DNA of 45,109 bases from Candidatus Haladaptatiplasma halalkaliphilum (GTDB taxonomy: Archaea; Thermoplasmatota; Thermoplasmata; Halarchaeoplasmatales; Halarchaeoplasmataceae). The stretch lies in NCBI GenBank assembly GCA_019594055.1, contig JAFDTY010000003.1, positions 1 to 45,109 of the forward strand. The letters are read 5' to 3'. Below are positions 8,291-15,829 of the stretch, piece after piece; the stretch's first letter is position 1; the number at the start of each line of letters is the position of its first letter. A program made the translations under genes and the position numbers. The notes beneath the pieces were generated by a model. The model ran no database searches. It was not told the DNA's origin and saw only the letters and a list, made by a program, of their open reading frames with translations.

Positions 8291-8523
8291 GAGCAACTGA
8301 CAGCGGGCCAGGGACTGAAAATGGCCTTCAAGCAGTTAGGTTTACCTTTCCCCCCGTAGGGAGCGAGGCTCCTAACCTAAACCATCAGTCCAGGGATCCG
8401 TAAAGGATCTAAGCTTCCCATGGGCTCGCGCACCATAGTACAACGGAGAACGCGGGTGGGCTTAACTGCTGGGTTCGGGATGGGACCAGGTGTTTCACCA
8501 CCGCTATGGCCGTCATGTTGCTC
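8291..8523 (-). rRNA. rrf: 5S rRNA carrying an approximately 100-nt expansion segment
   Basis: The core reads as archaeal 5S rRNA: GGCCATAGCGGTGG, then CCTGGTCCCATCCCGAACC and GTTAAGCCCACC, the loop E strand GTACTATGG, a GCGA-capped hairpin, and the GGGAA strand (8419-8415). After GGGAA a normal gene would need only about ten more bases plus the 3' strand of helix I. Instead the matching 3' strand lies about 100 bases further on. Bases 8523-8509 pair with 8291-8304 as 14 base pairs, one of them G-U, with one bulged A. The intervening stretch, about 8406-8305, is itself foldable (GGACTGA 8391-8385 with TCAGTCC 8318-8312, and inner stems). The TATA box predicts a start at about 8524 and poly-T follows 8291, so both ends agree. 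No 16S or 23S gene is adjacent. Confidence 0.9.
8305..8406 (-). other. 5S rRNA expansion segment (predicted three-stem arm)
   Basis: This stretch sits between the loop E GGGAA strand and the 3' strand of helix I. Nested perfect stems are visible: 8385-8391 with 8312-8318 (7 bp), 8374-8380 with 8336-8342 (7 bp), and the hairpin GGAGC-CTC-GCTCC at 8360-8372. The nesting is coherent with one extended arm. Exact junctions with the canonical RNA are uncertain by several bases. Confidence 0.75.
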
Positions 8524-8545
8524 AACCCTCATTACTAACAGGTGG

Positions 8546-8554
8546 TATATATTT
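8546..8554 (-). promoter_or_regulatory. TATA box of the 5S rRNA gene
   Basis: AAATATATA on the minus strand, centred about 26 bases before position 8524, exactly where the terminal helix of the 5S RNA begins. Confidence 0.7.
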
Positions 8555-8728
8555 CTTTTGATTCATTGGTCGGAAGGGACACACTAAGATTCCAAGCCTT
8601 GTCGGTATAAATAACCCGTAATTTTGCCGATTTACTCCCAAGATAATGCTTTATGGGTGATAATGTCTCATATATTACCCCGCAAAAGGTATTATTACAC
8701 AAGCCCTTTACACCCTAAAGTTGGTTAT

Positions 8729-10372
8729 ATGATATCTGTGACGGTATATGGCGGAGCGAACGAGATAGGCGGTAACAAGATACTTTTGGAATTCCAGGGG
8801 ACGAGGATTATGCTGGACTTCGGTAGTAGGATGGGTTTTGATTCAAGATTTTTTTCGGAATTCGTCAATCCCAGGACGAATACCGGGCTCAGGGACAGGT
8901 TGATCATGGGTTCCCTACCTATGATACCCGGTATATACCGCGAAGACTTGATCAGACCGTCGGGTTTGGACGGACTGCCGGAAGAAGGAAGACTGCTGGA
9001 AAAGGATTCGCCCATGCTGGACCTCGACGGACTGATAACATACGAAGAATACCTCTCCCGTTGGGGTAAGGGATACATCGACGGCATACTCCTCTCCCAC
9101 GCACATCTCGATCACACGGGGGATATCACCCACATCCACCCGGACATACCGGTTTACTGCAGCAGTATCACCAAGACACTTGTGGACGCCATCGACCAGG
9201 TGACCGCTTTTAAAACTTACGCACTGGAAATGAAAAGACCTGAGATAACATACTCCGTCAGGGGCATGTTCCCGGGAAGCCCAAAATTGGAAAAGAAAAA
9301 TGTTAGCCGGAGGGACTGCATCACAACCAGTGAGAATACCCTGGGGAATGTGTATTTTGAACTGATAGATGTTGACCACTCGGTGCCCGGTGCATGCAGC
9401 TTTCTGATAAAAAATGGGAAACGTAAGATACTGTACACGGGGGATATCAGGTTCCACGGGACCTCCCGGATATCCGTGGAGCACTATGCACGTCGGGCAG
9501 GCGATAAGATCGATATGATGATATGCGAGGGTACCCGGGTGGACTCGGGATCGGTGATCACCGAGGAGATGGTTTGCCAGGACATCGCATGTGATATACG
9601 AAGTACAAAGGGTGTGGTTTTCGTGGACTTCAGTTGGAAGGATACGACCCGCTTCGAAACGATAAGACGGGCGGCAATGGAAAACAACAGGATATTTGTT
9701 ATCAACGGCAGACTGGCATACATCCTTCGGAAACTGGGTTTGTTCCCGGATGATGACTCCGTGAGGGTATTCCTAAAACGCTCAGGTAGCGCACTGTATT
9801 CTCCCAATGATTACACCAGAAGTAAACACGAGCTCGGGTTCATATCGGACCATGACGAGCTGGATACCACCCATTACCAAAAGGGTATCACCGCATCCCA
9901 GATCACGGAAGCGCCCGGAAAGTATGTACTCATGATGTCTTATTACGATTTCAACCAACTGTTCGACTTTGCGGACGAAAACGGTAAGATACGGAATTCA
10001 CTTTTCATAAAGGCACAGTGTGAGCCCTTCTGCGACGATATGGAGATCGACGAGGAGCGCTTGATAAACTGGCTCGAATTGTTCGGTATAGGGTTCAGGG
10101 AGGGAGAACCCGATATAAACCCGAACTGCACGGACCACGACTGTTCGAAGATAAAGCGGTGCGTGCAACGTTCTCACGTTTCGGGGCATGCGTCAAGGCC
10201 CGAACTCAAGGAGTTGATAAAAAGACTTAAACCGGATGTGCTGATACCCGTTCATACACTGTATCCCCATGAATTCTCGAGGATAGCCGAAGAGATAGAG
10301 GAGGAGGACGGCCACGGTATCCGTGTGGTGATCCCCGAGACAGGGGTTGAATACACGTTCGGAGATGAATGA
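8729..10372 (+). CDS. MBL-fold beta-CASP hydrolase, RNase J-like
   Basis: This 547-residue metallo-beta-lactamase-fold protein has the metal-binding motif HAHLDH (H124, H126, D128, H129), a later GDIRFHG, and the beta-CASP/RNase J elements FVDFSWKDTTRFE, VINGRL and SGHASRPEL...PVHT. It is probably an RNA nuclease of the RNase J/CPSF type; substrate is inferred from family only. It is about 100 residues longer than typical archaeal RNase J. One extra segment lies between the first strands and HAHLDH (residues about 40-110), and another carries clustered cysteines before SGHAS (CEPFC, then NCTDHDCSKIKRC) that could bind zinc. The frame is open back to 8624, but ATG 8729 begins the family's beta strand (SVTVYGGANEIGGNK) and is preceded by an AT-rich TATA-like ATTATTA near 8690. 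Confidence 0.85.
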   Translation: MISVTVYGGANEIGGNKILLEFQGTRIMLDFGSRMGFDSRFFSEFVNPRTNTGLRDRLIMGSLPMIPGIYREDLIRPSGLDGLPEEGRLLEKDSPMLDLDGLITYEEYLSRWGKGYIDGILLSHAHLDHTGDITHIHPDIPVYCSSITKTLVDAIDQVTAFKTYALEMKRPEITYSVRGMFPGSPKLEKKNVSRRDCITTSENTLGNVYFELIDVDHSVPGACSFLIKNGKRKILYTGDIRFHGTSRISVEHYARRAGDKIDMMICEGTRVDSGSVITEEMVCQDIACDIRSTKGVVFVDFSWKDTTRFETIRRAAMENNRIFVINGRLAYILRKLGLFPDDDSVRVFLKRSGSALYSPNDYTRSKHELGFISDHDELDTTHYQKGITASQITEAPGKYVLMMSYYDFNQLFDFADENGKIRNSLFIKAQCEPFCDDMEIDEERLINWLELFGIGFREGEPDINPNCTDHDCSKIKRCVQRSHVSGHASRPELKELIKRLKPDVLIPVHTLYPHEFSRIAEEIEEEDGHGIRVVIPETGVEYTFGDE

Positions 10373-10399
10373 TACGGACGAGATGATATACCGTAGTGA

Positions 10400-11104
10400 A
10401 TGGACATGAAAGAAGCCGAGAAAGACAGGCATGAAAGGATCAAGGCGGTTATATTTGACCTGGACAACACACTCTGCGATTTTGTGGAGGCGAAGACACA
10501 GGCCTGCAAGGCCGTCTCAACACACCTTTGCAGTGGTGATGGTAAGGAATTGCTGGATTATTTCTTCAGGGGTAAATATGATATCGAGAATCCCGAGAAC
10601 ATAAGGGATTATCTGGTGGATGAAGGGTTTAACGGAGAAGATGTATACACGGAATGCGTGGACATATACCGGAAGACGAAGTTGGAGAATATCAGGAGTT
10701 ATGAAGGTGTGACGGAGACCCTTTGCACCCTAAGGAGAAGGGGCTTGAAAATAGCCGTTCTTACCGATGCCAACACGGAGGATGCCGAAGCACGTCTCCA
10801 TAGACTGAACATAAGAAAATACGTGGATGTGCTGGTCACCTACGATTGTACGGGAAGAAAAAAACCTCACCACGAACCATTTCTGTTCACCTTGAATAGA
10901 CTTACCCTGTTACCCCGGGAGGTGGCCATGGTGGGAGACAGTCCCGTCAGGGATATGGCCCCGGGTAGGGATGTGGGGCTTTTTACCATCTACGCCAGAT
11001 ACGGGGACAGGAATTTTCACGAGGATCCCGAACGGATATTCGATTCCGTCGTTACAAGTTTTCAACAGATACCGGAAGTGCTCGGTCTTGAACAGAACAT
11101 ATAG
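10400..11104 (+). CDS. HAD-superfamily hydrolase
   Basis: This 234-residue Rossmannoid phosphohydrolase has all four HAD motifs: motif I FDLDNTL with the nucleophile Asp, motif II LTDAN, motif III lysine in GRKKPHHEP, and motif IV GDSPVRDMAPGRDVG. A helical C1 cap lies between motifs I and II. It resembles the TIGR02253-like archaeal group that includes glyceraldehyde-3-phosphate phosphatase-type enzymes and general sugar-phosphate phosphatases; the substrate cannot be told. ATG 10400 is taken as start, with ATG 10406 as an alternative; the 27-base gap to the RNase J-like gene suggests co-transcription. The stop is one base from the convergent regulator gene. Confidence 0.9.
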   Translation: MDMKEAEKDRHERIKAVIFDLDNTLCDFVEAKTQACKAVSTHLCSGDGKELLDYFFRGKYDIENPENIRDYLVDEGFNGEDVYTECVDIYRKTKLENIRSYEGVTETLCTLRRRGLKIAVLTDANTEDAEARLHRLNIRKYVDVLVTYDCTGRKKPHHEPFLFTLNRLTLLPREVAMVGDSPVRDMAPGRDVGLFTIYARYGDRNFHEDPERIFDSVVTSFQQIPEVLGLEQNI

Positions 11105-11105
11105 A

Positions 11106-11900
11106 TCATATCAGAGAGCCCTTGAGGTAGACCACCCCTAACTTGTTCGACCTTATCTTTAACCGTCTTTCTTCCCTTTCGGTATCTACCAACCGATACT
11201 CCTCCAGCCGTTCCAATCTGTACTGGATACTGGATCTCTTTATGGTCTCCTTTCTTTGCAAGTTAACATGCTCCACCAGCTCCTCTATGGAATCGACACC
11301 CTGCCTTTCATGTAGAACCTTTAGTATCTCTATGTCCACTCCAGTTATGTCCTGTATGGGAAAGATGGGAATATCATGATATTCCTTTACACCCGTAGCG
11401 ATGCCTTTCTTCATGAATATGTCCCTGAGTTCTACCAACCGTGAAAGCTCGCCCCCGCCTTCTTCCAGCCCGGATAGTTCGTGTACAAGGTTCGGTATCA
11501 GGTACTCCTCGGGCGACGCGTAGAATATCTCGATATTCTCCTTGTATTCAGAAAGGAACGCCGCACTCATCATGGCAACCGTGGCCAATTTGGGAACCGG
11601 AGATATGTTGATGTATATCCTCTTGCCCCTGAGGGCGTATTTCTTGATCTGTTGCAGGGTAGTCACAAAAACATCGTCAAAGTCGTAGATGTCCACGAGT
11701 ATCGTCTCCACGTCCATGGGGTTGTCCTCCAGCTTCCGGTAGAACTGTTCAACGAGTTCTCCGACCCTGACGTAGGGGGATGAGCGGGAATGTAAGATGA
11801 GCAATCTTTCCACGGGATATTTACTGAGCATTGGTATGATAACCCGATCATATTCGAAACCATCCGCTGTGATATGAACACCGGCTTCCTTGGCAGTCAT
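11106..11900 (-). CDS. CARF-like/winged-helix transcriptional regulator (HFX_2341/DUF6293 type)
   Basis: This 264-residue protein has two parts. The N-terminal half (about 8-150) is Rossmann-like, with VIIPMLSKYPVERLLILHS, a ligand-loop candidate INISPVPKLATVAMMSAA, and ENIEIFYASPEEY, resembling DUF6293 and Csa3-type CARF domains. The C-terminal half (about 180-264) is a winged helix-turn-helix with VDIEILKVLHERQ, SSIQYRLERLEEYRLVD and a wing rich in Arg/Lys. CARF-HTH proteins bind cyclic nucleotides and control CRISPR or other defence genes. No CRISPR array or cas gene is in the window, so the target may lie elsewhere. An 18-bp palindrome overlaps the upstream edge of its own TATA box, suggesting autoregulation. 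The start at 11900 is two bases from the predicted transcript start, so the mRNA is probably leaderless. Family assignment is from pattern memory. Confidence 0.75.
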   Translation of the reverse strand: MTAKEAGVHITADGFEYDRVIIPMLSKYPVERLLILHSRSSPYVRVGELVEQFYRKLEDNPMDVETILVDIYDFDDVFVTTLQQIKKYALRGKRIYINISPVPKLATVAMMSAAFLSEYKENIEIFYASPEEYLIPNLVHELSGLEEGGGELSRLVELRDIFMKKGIATGVKEYHDIPIFPIQDITGVDIEILKVLHERQGVDSIEELVEHVNLQRKETIKRSSIQYRLERLEEYRLVDTEREERRLKIRSNKLGVVYLKGSLI

Positions 11901-11922
11901 GGTTTGTTACAAGCGAGGGAGT

Positions 11923-11931
11923 ATTTATAAA
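11923..11931 (-). promoter_or_regulatory. TATA box of the CARF-like regulator
   Basis: The minus strand reads TTTATAAAT, centred about 26 bases from position 11902, just before the ATG codon at 11900. Confidence 0.65.
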
Positions 11932-11949
11932 TTGTGTTACATAACACAA
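11932..11949. promoter_or_regulatory. 18-bp palindrome, probable operator
   Basis: TTGTGTTA-CA-TAACACAA: two perfect 8-bp arms around a 2-base centre, abutting the TATA box on its BRE side. A related shorter element TTGTTACAA sits at 11904-11912, next to the transcript start. The placement fits repression by a dimeric winged-helix protein, most simply the adjacent gene product. Confidence 0.65.
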
Positions 11950-12082
11950 AGTTCCGTTGGTGAACCGTGGATACGCTATGTTTATCGGAGAGTGTTTACA
12001 TTCATACGGGGGTGGGCAAACACATCGTGACAACGAATATCGATACAAAATTCTTATTATCCTGTTGATACGATAACCTTGT

Positions 12083-12517
12083 ATGAAATATGTACTAGTG
12101 TATTGGTCGAGATTCGGCAACGGTAAAAGAGTAGTGGAGACCTTATCCGTAAAATTGGGAAAAAAAGGCTCGGAAGTGAAGATACTTGATGCGAAGGAGT
12201 TCCAAGGCAAAGTTCTACCGGAAGCTGACCTTTACGTTTTTTCTGCACCGGCGGAAAAATTCACCATACCCAAGGACATGAGAAGGCTGATGAAGGGCTT
12301 ACAGGGTATGGAGGGCAAGAGATACGGACTGATCAACACCCACTCCATGAAGAGAGACTGGCTACCCAAGATGGACAAATTCCTTTCCGGGAAGAAGATG
12401 GTCAAACTTGCGGAGGTCGAGTTCCGTATGGGTGACGGTACGGAAGATGGAAAAGGGCTAAGGGAAGGTTGGAAGCAAAAGTTGGATGATTTTGCTGATA
12501 AATTGACGGGAGGATAA
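12083..12517 (+). CDS. Flavodoxin-like protein
   Basis: This 144-residue protein has the flavodoxin-fold order. Strand 1 and phosphate loop read YVLVYWSRFGNGKRVV, followed by EVKILDAKEF, DLYVFSAPAEKFTIP and RYGLINTHS. The phosphate loop is SRFGNGKRV rather than the canonical T/S-x-T-G-N-T, but the spacing is right for FMN phosphate binding. It could carry electrons or act as an FMN reductase; the partner is unknown. A TATA-like TCTTATTATC about 28 bases upstream of ATG 12083 suggests a near-leaderless transcript. It is transcribed divergently from the CARF-like regulator, with about 180 bases between the two starts that contain the operator. Confidence 0.8.
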   Translation: MKYVLVYWSRFGNGKRVVETLSVKLGKKGSEVKILDAKEFQGKVLPEADLYVFSAPAEKFTIPKDMRRLMKGLQGMEGKRYGLINTHSMKRDWLPKMDKFLSGKKMVKLAEVEFRMGDGTEDGKGLREGWKQKLDDFADKLTGG

Positions 12518-12558
12518 GGGATTAGGTTTATTAGGGATAGATTGTTAACGAGGGATAC

Positions 12559-12978
12559 ATGAACGAAATAGAGATCGTTACCAAGAAGAGGAACTGCCTT
12601 TTCGTGTTCCCCGCCAAATTCCAGTACAAGGACCTTGCACCGGTCTTCCCTGAACTGCTGGACTATTTCATGCGCATCTGTAACCAGTATCCGGAAGAGG
12701 GGGGGGATGAGTACATGTTCATGTTGATTGAGCAGAACATGAGGGATCTACGTAAAAACAGGAAACCCATGGGGCACAACAGGGAGGCGAGATACAGGAT
12801 GATCTTTCCCTACGGGAGGAAGGGGGTTCAGTTCTTCATCTACCCCCGTATCGCCCAGGAGGAGTCCAAGATAGACGATATAACTGAAAAGGTATCGACA
12901 TTCCTTGAACAGAAAGGCATAAAGCACGATATACTCTGGAACCAGATGGTGTTTTTACAGGAAGAGAAGAAGAGGTAA
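12559..12978 (+). CDS. Hypothetical protein, 139 residues
   Basis: I do not recognise this family. The protein is soluble, basic in the middle and acidic at the end, and appears alpha/beta: NCLFVFPAKFQYKDLAPVF, a helix LLDYFMRICNQYP, then a basic run KNRKPMGHNREARYR, strands RMIFPYGRKGVQFFIYP, and a final helix from KIDDITEKVSTFLEQKG. It has no signal peptide or membrane segment. A TATA-like GGTTTATTAG near 12527 and the ATG at 12559 give it its own plausible promoter. It is convergent with the helicase gene, two bases apart at the stops. The upstream flavodoxin gene is on the same strand 41 bases away. Confidence 0.75.
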   Translation: MNEIEIVTKKRNCLFVFPAKFQYKDLAPVFPELLDYFMRICNQYPEEGGDEYMFMLIEQNMRDLRKNRKPMGHNREARYRMIFPYGRKGVQFFIYPRIAQEESKIDDITEKVSTFLEQKGIKHDILWNQMVFLQEEKKR

Positions 12979-12980
12979 TA

Positions 12981-14891
12981 TCAGGTAAAGAATTCCTTGC
13001 ACTCGTCCCTTATATTTTTCGTAGAGTGATAGTCGAAATCTTCGGGCAGCATATTTCGGTAGTGTTTCTGGTTGAATCTACGGTCCATGAGCACTATAAG
13101 TGCCCGATCATTCCTGCTGCGGATACATCTACCCGCTGCCTGGAGTACCCGGTTCATGGCCGGGAATACCCTGGAATACTCGTACCCCCTCTTCTTGTCG
13201 AATTTTTTGGTATAGTATTCCTCAAGGGCTTTAACTTCGGGAGATGGTGGGGGAAAGGGTATACCGGCTATCATAACCGAACACAAAATATTGTTCTTGT
13301 AGTCCACTCCTTCGGAGAGGCTGCCCCCTTGAACCCCGAGTAATAGTTTGTTTCGGGAGTGGTGCAAACTGCCGATCATCTCCTCCCTGTCCCTTTTGGA
13401 ATACCTCCTGTCCTCCACTATCATATCCTTGTTCAGATGCACCATTCCGAGTCTGTCGGCCACGCTGTTCATCAAGGAATAGGAAGGAAAGAATACCGCA
13501 CCATTACCCGGTATGTTGTTGGCCACCTCGGATATGGCATTGGCATAGGCCTGGTACATGGTCACATCCCTCTCGTTGTAGGATGTGGTCAGGTGGTCAA
13601 CGCTGATGACCTTTCTGTTCTCCCGGGGGAAGGGAGATTCGTAACTGCGGATGATGGCATCCGAAATGCCGAGAATGTCCGCGTACATCTCTCCCGGATA
13701 GAGTGTTCCGCTCATGAGAACGCTGCTGTGTACGGAGCGGAAAACGTCCGCGGTGAGCAGGGAGGGGTCGAGAAGCCCCACCCTTACGGACACCTCTTTG
13801 GGGTCGAACACCCTGAACACCGCGTCACCCTCTACCGACCAGGTGGTAAGGAAGGAGAAAAGTCGCATGGGCGCCGATGCAACGGGGTCCTTTTCCAGTA
13901 TACCCCTGGCAGCATCTTCAAGTTGGGGCATGAGTTCCTCCATGTTCTCGTATCTACCGAAACCACCTCTCAGGGCTACGGCGATCTTGTCGTCCACGAG
14001 CTCCTTGTGGATGAGCCTGTCCTTGCCCTTGATGTCGTTGAATTCCAGGGATAGGCGTTTGATGAAGGCCCCCAGATCGGGGTGTGAGTTTTCCAGCAAC
14101 CTGAAAGATTCCTTAAGGAGTTCCAGGTCCATATAATCTTCCATGTGACTTCGCACCCTGTCGGGAAGGTTGTGTGCCTCGTCCACTATGAGCATGCAGT
14201 CATCCAGCTCCACCTCCAGAAGTTCCAGTATGCGCTCCCGCATATCCGAGAACACGTAGTTGTAATCGCACACTATAACATCGGCGTTGCGACCGGCCAC
14301 AAGAGCGCTCTTATGGGGACAAACACCGTAGCGACGGCACATCTGAACTATTTCGTGAACGTGCATCGTAGCGCCTTCCATGGAAGCCACCGCCTTGTTC
14401 ATCGATCTGTTGAACAGGTTGCAGTGACTCTGCCCCGTATCATTGCAGAATTTCTCGAAGACAGGATAAGGAAGGCTGGACTCCTCCCTGGGACACATGT
14501 GCTGCTTGGAGATAACGTCTATGCCTCGGATGTGAGACGGCATGTGCTTTATGGTCTCGATGGCGATATGGTGTTGAGATTGCTTACTGGTAAGAAAAAA
14601 TATCTTGCGATGACCTCGCACCTTGATCGCGGAAGTTAGCACCGCCGCTGTTTTTCCTATCCCCGTGGGGGCGTGGGCGATCAATGTTCCGCCTGACTTG
14701 AAAGCCTCCTCCGCATCCTCCATGAATTGTTTCTGGCCTTTCCTTACTTTCGGGAATGGAAATAGAGTTTTTTTGGATGTCTCAGTGGGGCCCTCCGCCC
14801 TATTTAAACTGATATCCCTTTGCGTACAGCGGGGGCATTTGCGTGTCTTGGGCGAGATAACAGCGCCGCATTCTTTGCAGAACAGATCCAT
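12981..14891 (-). CDS. XPD/Rad3-like superfamily 2 helicase with N-terminal zinc ribbon
   Basis: This 636-residue ATP-dependent DNA helicase acts 5'-3' by family precedent. The SF2 motifs are I APTGIGKTA, II DEAHNLPD, III-like SGTLYPGEM, V LGVQGGSLSEGVD and VI QAAGRCIRS. An FeS insertion is present between motifs I and II with four candidate cysteines: MCPRE, KFCND, SHCNL and GVCPHK, the XPD/FancJ/DinG signature. Ahead of the helicase, residues 1-40 form a zinc ribbon CKEC...CPRC, not part of classical XPD. The gene probably functions in DNA repair. The first frame codon is TTG at 14894; ATG 14891 is chosen as start. No strong ribosome binding site precedes it. Divergent from the DUF6485 gene. 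Confidence 0.92.
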   Translation of the reverse strand: MDLFCKECGAVISPKTRKCPRCTQRDISLNRAEGPTETSKKTLFPFPKVRKGQKQFMEDAEEAFKSGGTLIAHAPTGIGKTAAVLTSAIKVRGHRKIFFLTSKQSQHHIAIETIKHMPSHIRGIDVISKQHMCPREESSLPYPVFEKFCNDTGQSHCNLFNRSMNKAVASMEGATMHVHEIVQMCRRYGVCPHKSALVAGRNADVIVCDYNYVFSDMRERILELLEVELDDCMLIVDEAHNLPDRVRSHMEDYMDLELLKESFRLLENSHPDLGAFIKRLSLEFNDIKGKDRLIHKELVDDKIAVALRGGFGRYENMEELMPQLEDAARGILEKDPVASAPMRLFSFLTTWSVEGDAVFRVFDPKEVSVRVGLLDPSLLTADVFRSVHSSVLMSGTLYPGEMYADILGISDAIIRSYESPFPRENRKVISVDHLTTSYNERDVTMYQAYANAISEVANNIPGNGAVFFPSYSLMNSVADRLGMVHLNKDMIVEDRRYSKRDREEMIGSLHHSRNKLLLGVQGGSLSEGVDYKNNILCSVMIAGIPFPPPSPEVKALEEYYTKKFDKKRGYEYSRVFPAMNRVLQAAGRCIRSRNDRALIVLMDRRFNQKHYRNMLPEDFDYHSTKNIRDECKEFFT

Positions 14892-14973
14892 CAAGGAGGT
14901 AGATATGGTAAGGGGTATTAGGTGTTTCGATACTCGCTCTCTCGTCCTTTAAACTGTGTCCGAGGGCCAAAAT

Positions 14974-14982
14974 TATTATAAA
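14974..14982 (+). promoter_or_regulatory. TATA box for the DUF6485-MBL-Sua5-Map operon
   Basis: TTATTATAA, with a transcript start expected near 15004, leaves a leader of about 10 bases before ATG 15015. It supports the shorter start over the upstream frame opening at 14988. Confidence 0.55.
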
Positions 14983-15014
14983 AAGGGGTGTACCTTACCC
15001 CAAAGGTGTTAAAC

Positions 15015-15206
15015 ATGGACTGTAAAAAGGAAGATAACATGGAAAACTGCAACTGCAGCTACCCCGGATGCCCGCGTAAGGGTGTCTGCTGCGAGTGCCT
15101 GGCCTATCATCTATCTATGAAACAGCTACCGGCATGTGCTTTTCCCGATGATGTGGAAAGGACCTACGACCGCTCCTTCAGGAAATTCGCTGAGTTACAT
15201 GGTTAA
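15015..15206 (+). CDS. Small cysteine-rich protein (DUF6485 family)
   Basis: This 63-residue protein has eight cysteines, in [20 protein letters not shown] and LPACAF. The pattern [18 protein letters not shown], then YH, then LPACAFP, matches the DUF6485 family as I remember it. The cysteines probably bind zinc or an iron-sulfur centre; no function is established. ATG 15015 is chosen from the promoter and because the protein then begins with the family N-terminus; the frame continues upstream to 14988. The last eight bases overlap the start of the MBL hydrolase gene, so the two are translationally coupled. Confidence 0.85.
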   Translation: MDCKKEDNMENCNCSYPGCPRKGVCCECLAYHLSMKQLPACAFPDDVERTYDRSFRKFAELHG

Positions 15207-15822
15207 TATAGAGAGCTTTATCGGCGGTGGTTTTTCGTCCAACGTATTCGTGGTTCAGGGAGAGAAAAATTTTTTGGTGGATGTCGGTCTGGGTATCGGC
15301 GATAGGATATTGGAGTACCTGGATAGCACCGGTACGGTTCTCGACCGTATAATACTCACCCACAGACACTACGATCATACCGCCGATGCCCCGAGGATGT
15401 ACGAAAAAACGGGAGTGCCTCTGTACGCCAGCGAAACCGAGGCGGAGGCATTGAGGAAAGGAGACGACATCAGCATCTTCTCCACCGCTTTTGGCCGTAA
15501 GGTACCGGAATTGGAGGTGGAAACCCTTACGGATAAAAACTACGGCGGCTTTCAGATACTCTCGACTCCGGGACATACGGATGGAAGCATAAGCCTGTAT
15601 CACCCCAAGGAAAGGATACTGATATCGGGAGATACCGTATTTCCCCATGGCGGTGTGGGAAGAACCGATCTACCCACGGGTAGCATAGGTCAACTAAAGG
15701 ATTCGGTAACCAAACTTTCATTGTTGGATGTGGGATCGTTGTATTCCGGACACGGCCCCGTGATAACCCGGGAAGCTGGAAAACATATCAGCATGTCACT
15801 TAAATTCCTCGATTATTACTAG
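15199..15822 (+). CDS. MBL-fold metallohydrolase (glyoxalase II-like)
   Basis: This 207-residue metallo-beta-lactamase-fold enzyme has the dinuclear metal motif [10 protein letters not shown], then [31 protein letters not shown] and a terminal YSGHGPV. These are the glyoxalase II/persulfide dioxygenase-like positions; thioester, persulfide or other hydrolysis cannot be distinguished. ATG 15199 overlaps the preceding small gene by eight bases. Upstream in-frame codons to 15136 lie inside that gene and would add residues with no family match. It is followed by Sua5 after seven bases. Confidence 0.9.
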   Translation: MVNIESFIGGGFSSNVFVVQGEKNFLVDVGLGIGDRILEYLDSTGTVLDRIILTHRHYDHTADAPRMYEKTGVPLYASETEAEALRKGDDISIFSTAFGRKVPELEVETLTDKNYGGFQILSTPGHTDGSISLYHPKERILISGDTVFPHGGVGRTDLPTGSIGQLKDSVTKLSLLDVGSLYSGHGPVITREAGKHISMSLKFLDYY

Positions 15823-15829
15823 GTGGTAG

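Noticed and set aside
8291..8400. A separate structured non-coding RNA or riboswitch next to 5S rRNA
   Set aside because: Its outer bases pair with the 5' end of the 5S RNA itself, and no independent promoter or terminator is placed for it. It is better read as the 5S expansion segment.
11950..12082. Further small gene or tRNA between the regulator and flavodoxin genes
   Set aside because: No cloverleaf or start-to-stop frame with coding character is visible; it holds promoter elements only.
13359..14054. 231-codon open frame on + inside the helicase gene
   Set aside because: It is antisense to conserved helicase motifs, has low-complexity His/Gly/Val composition and matches no family.
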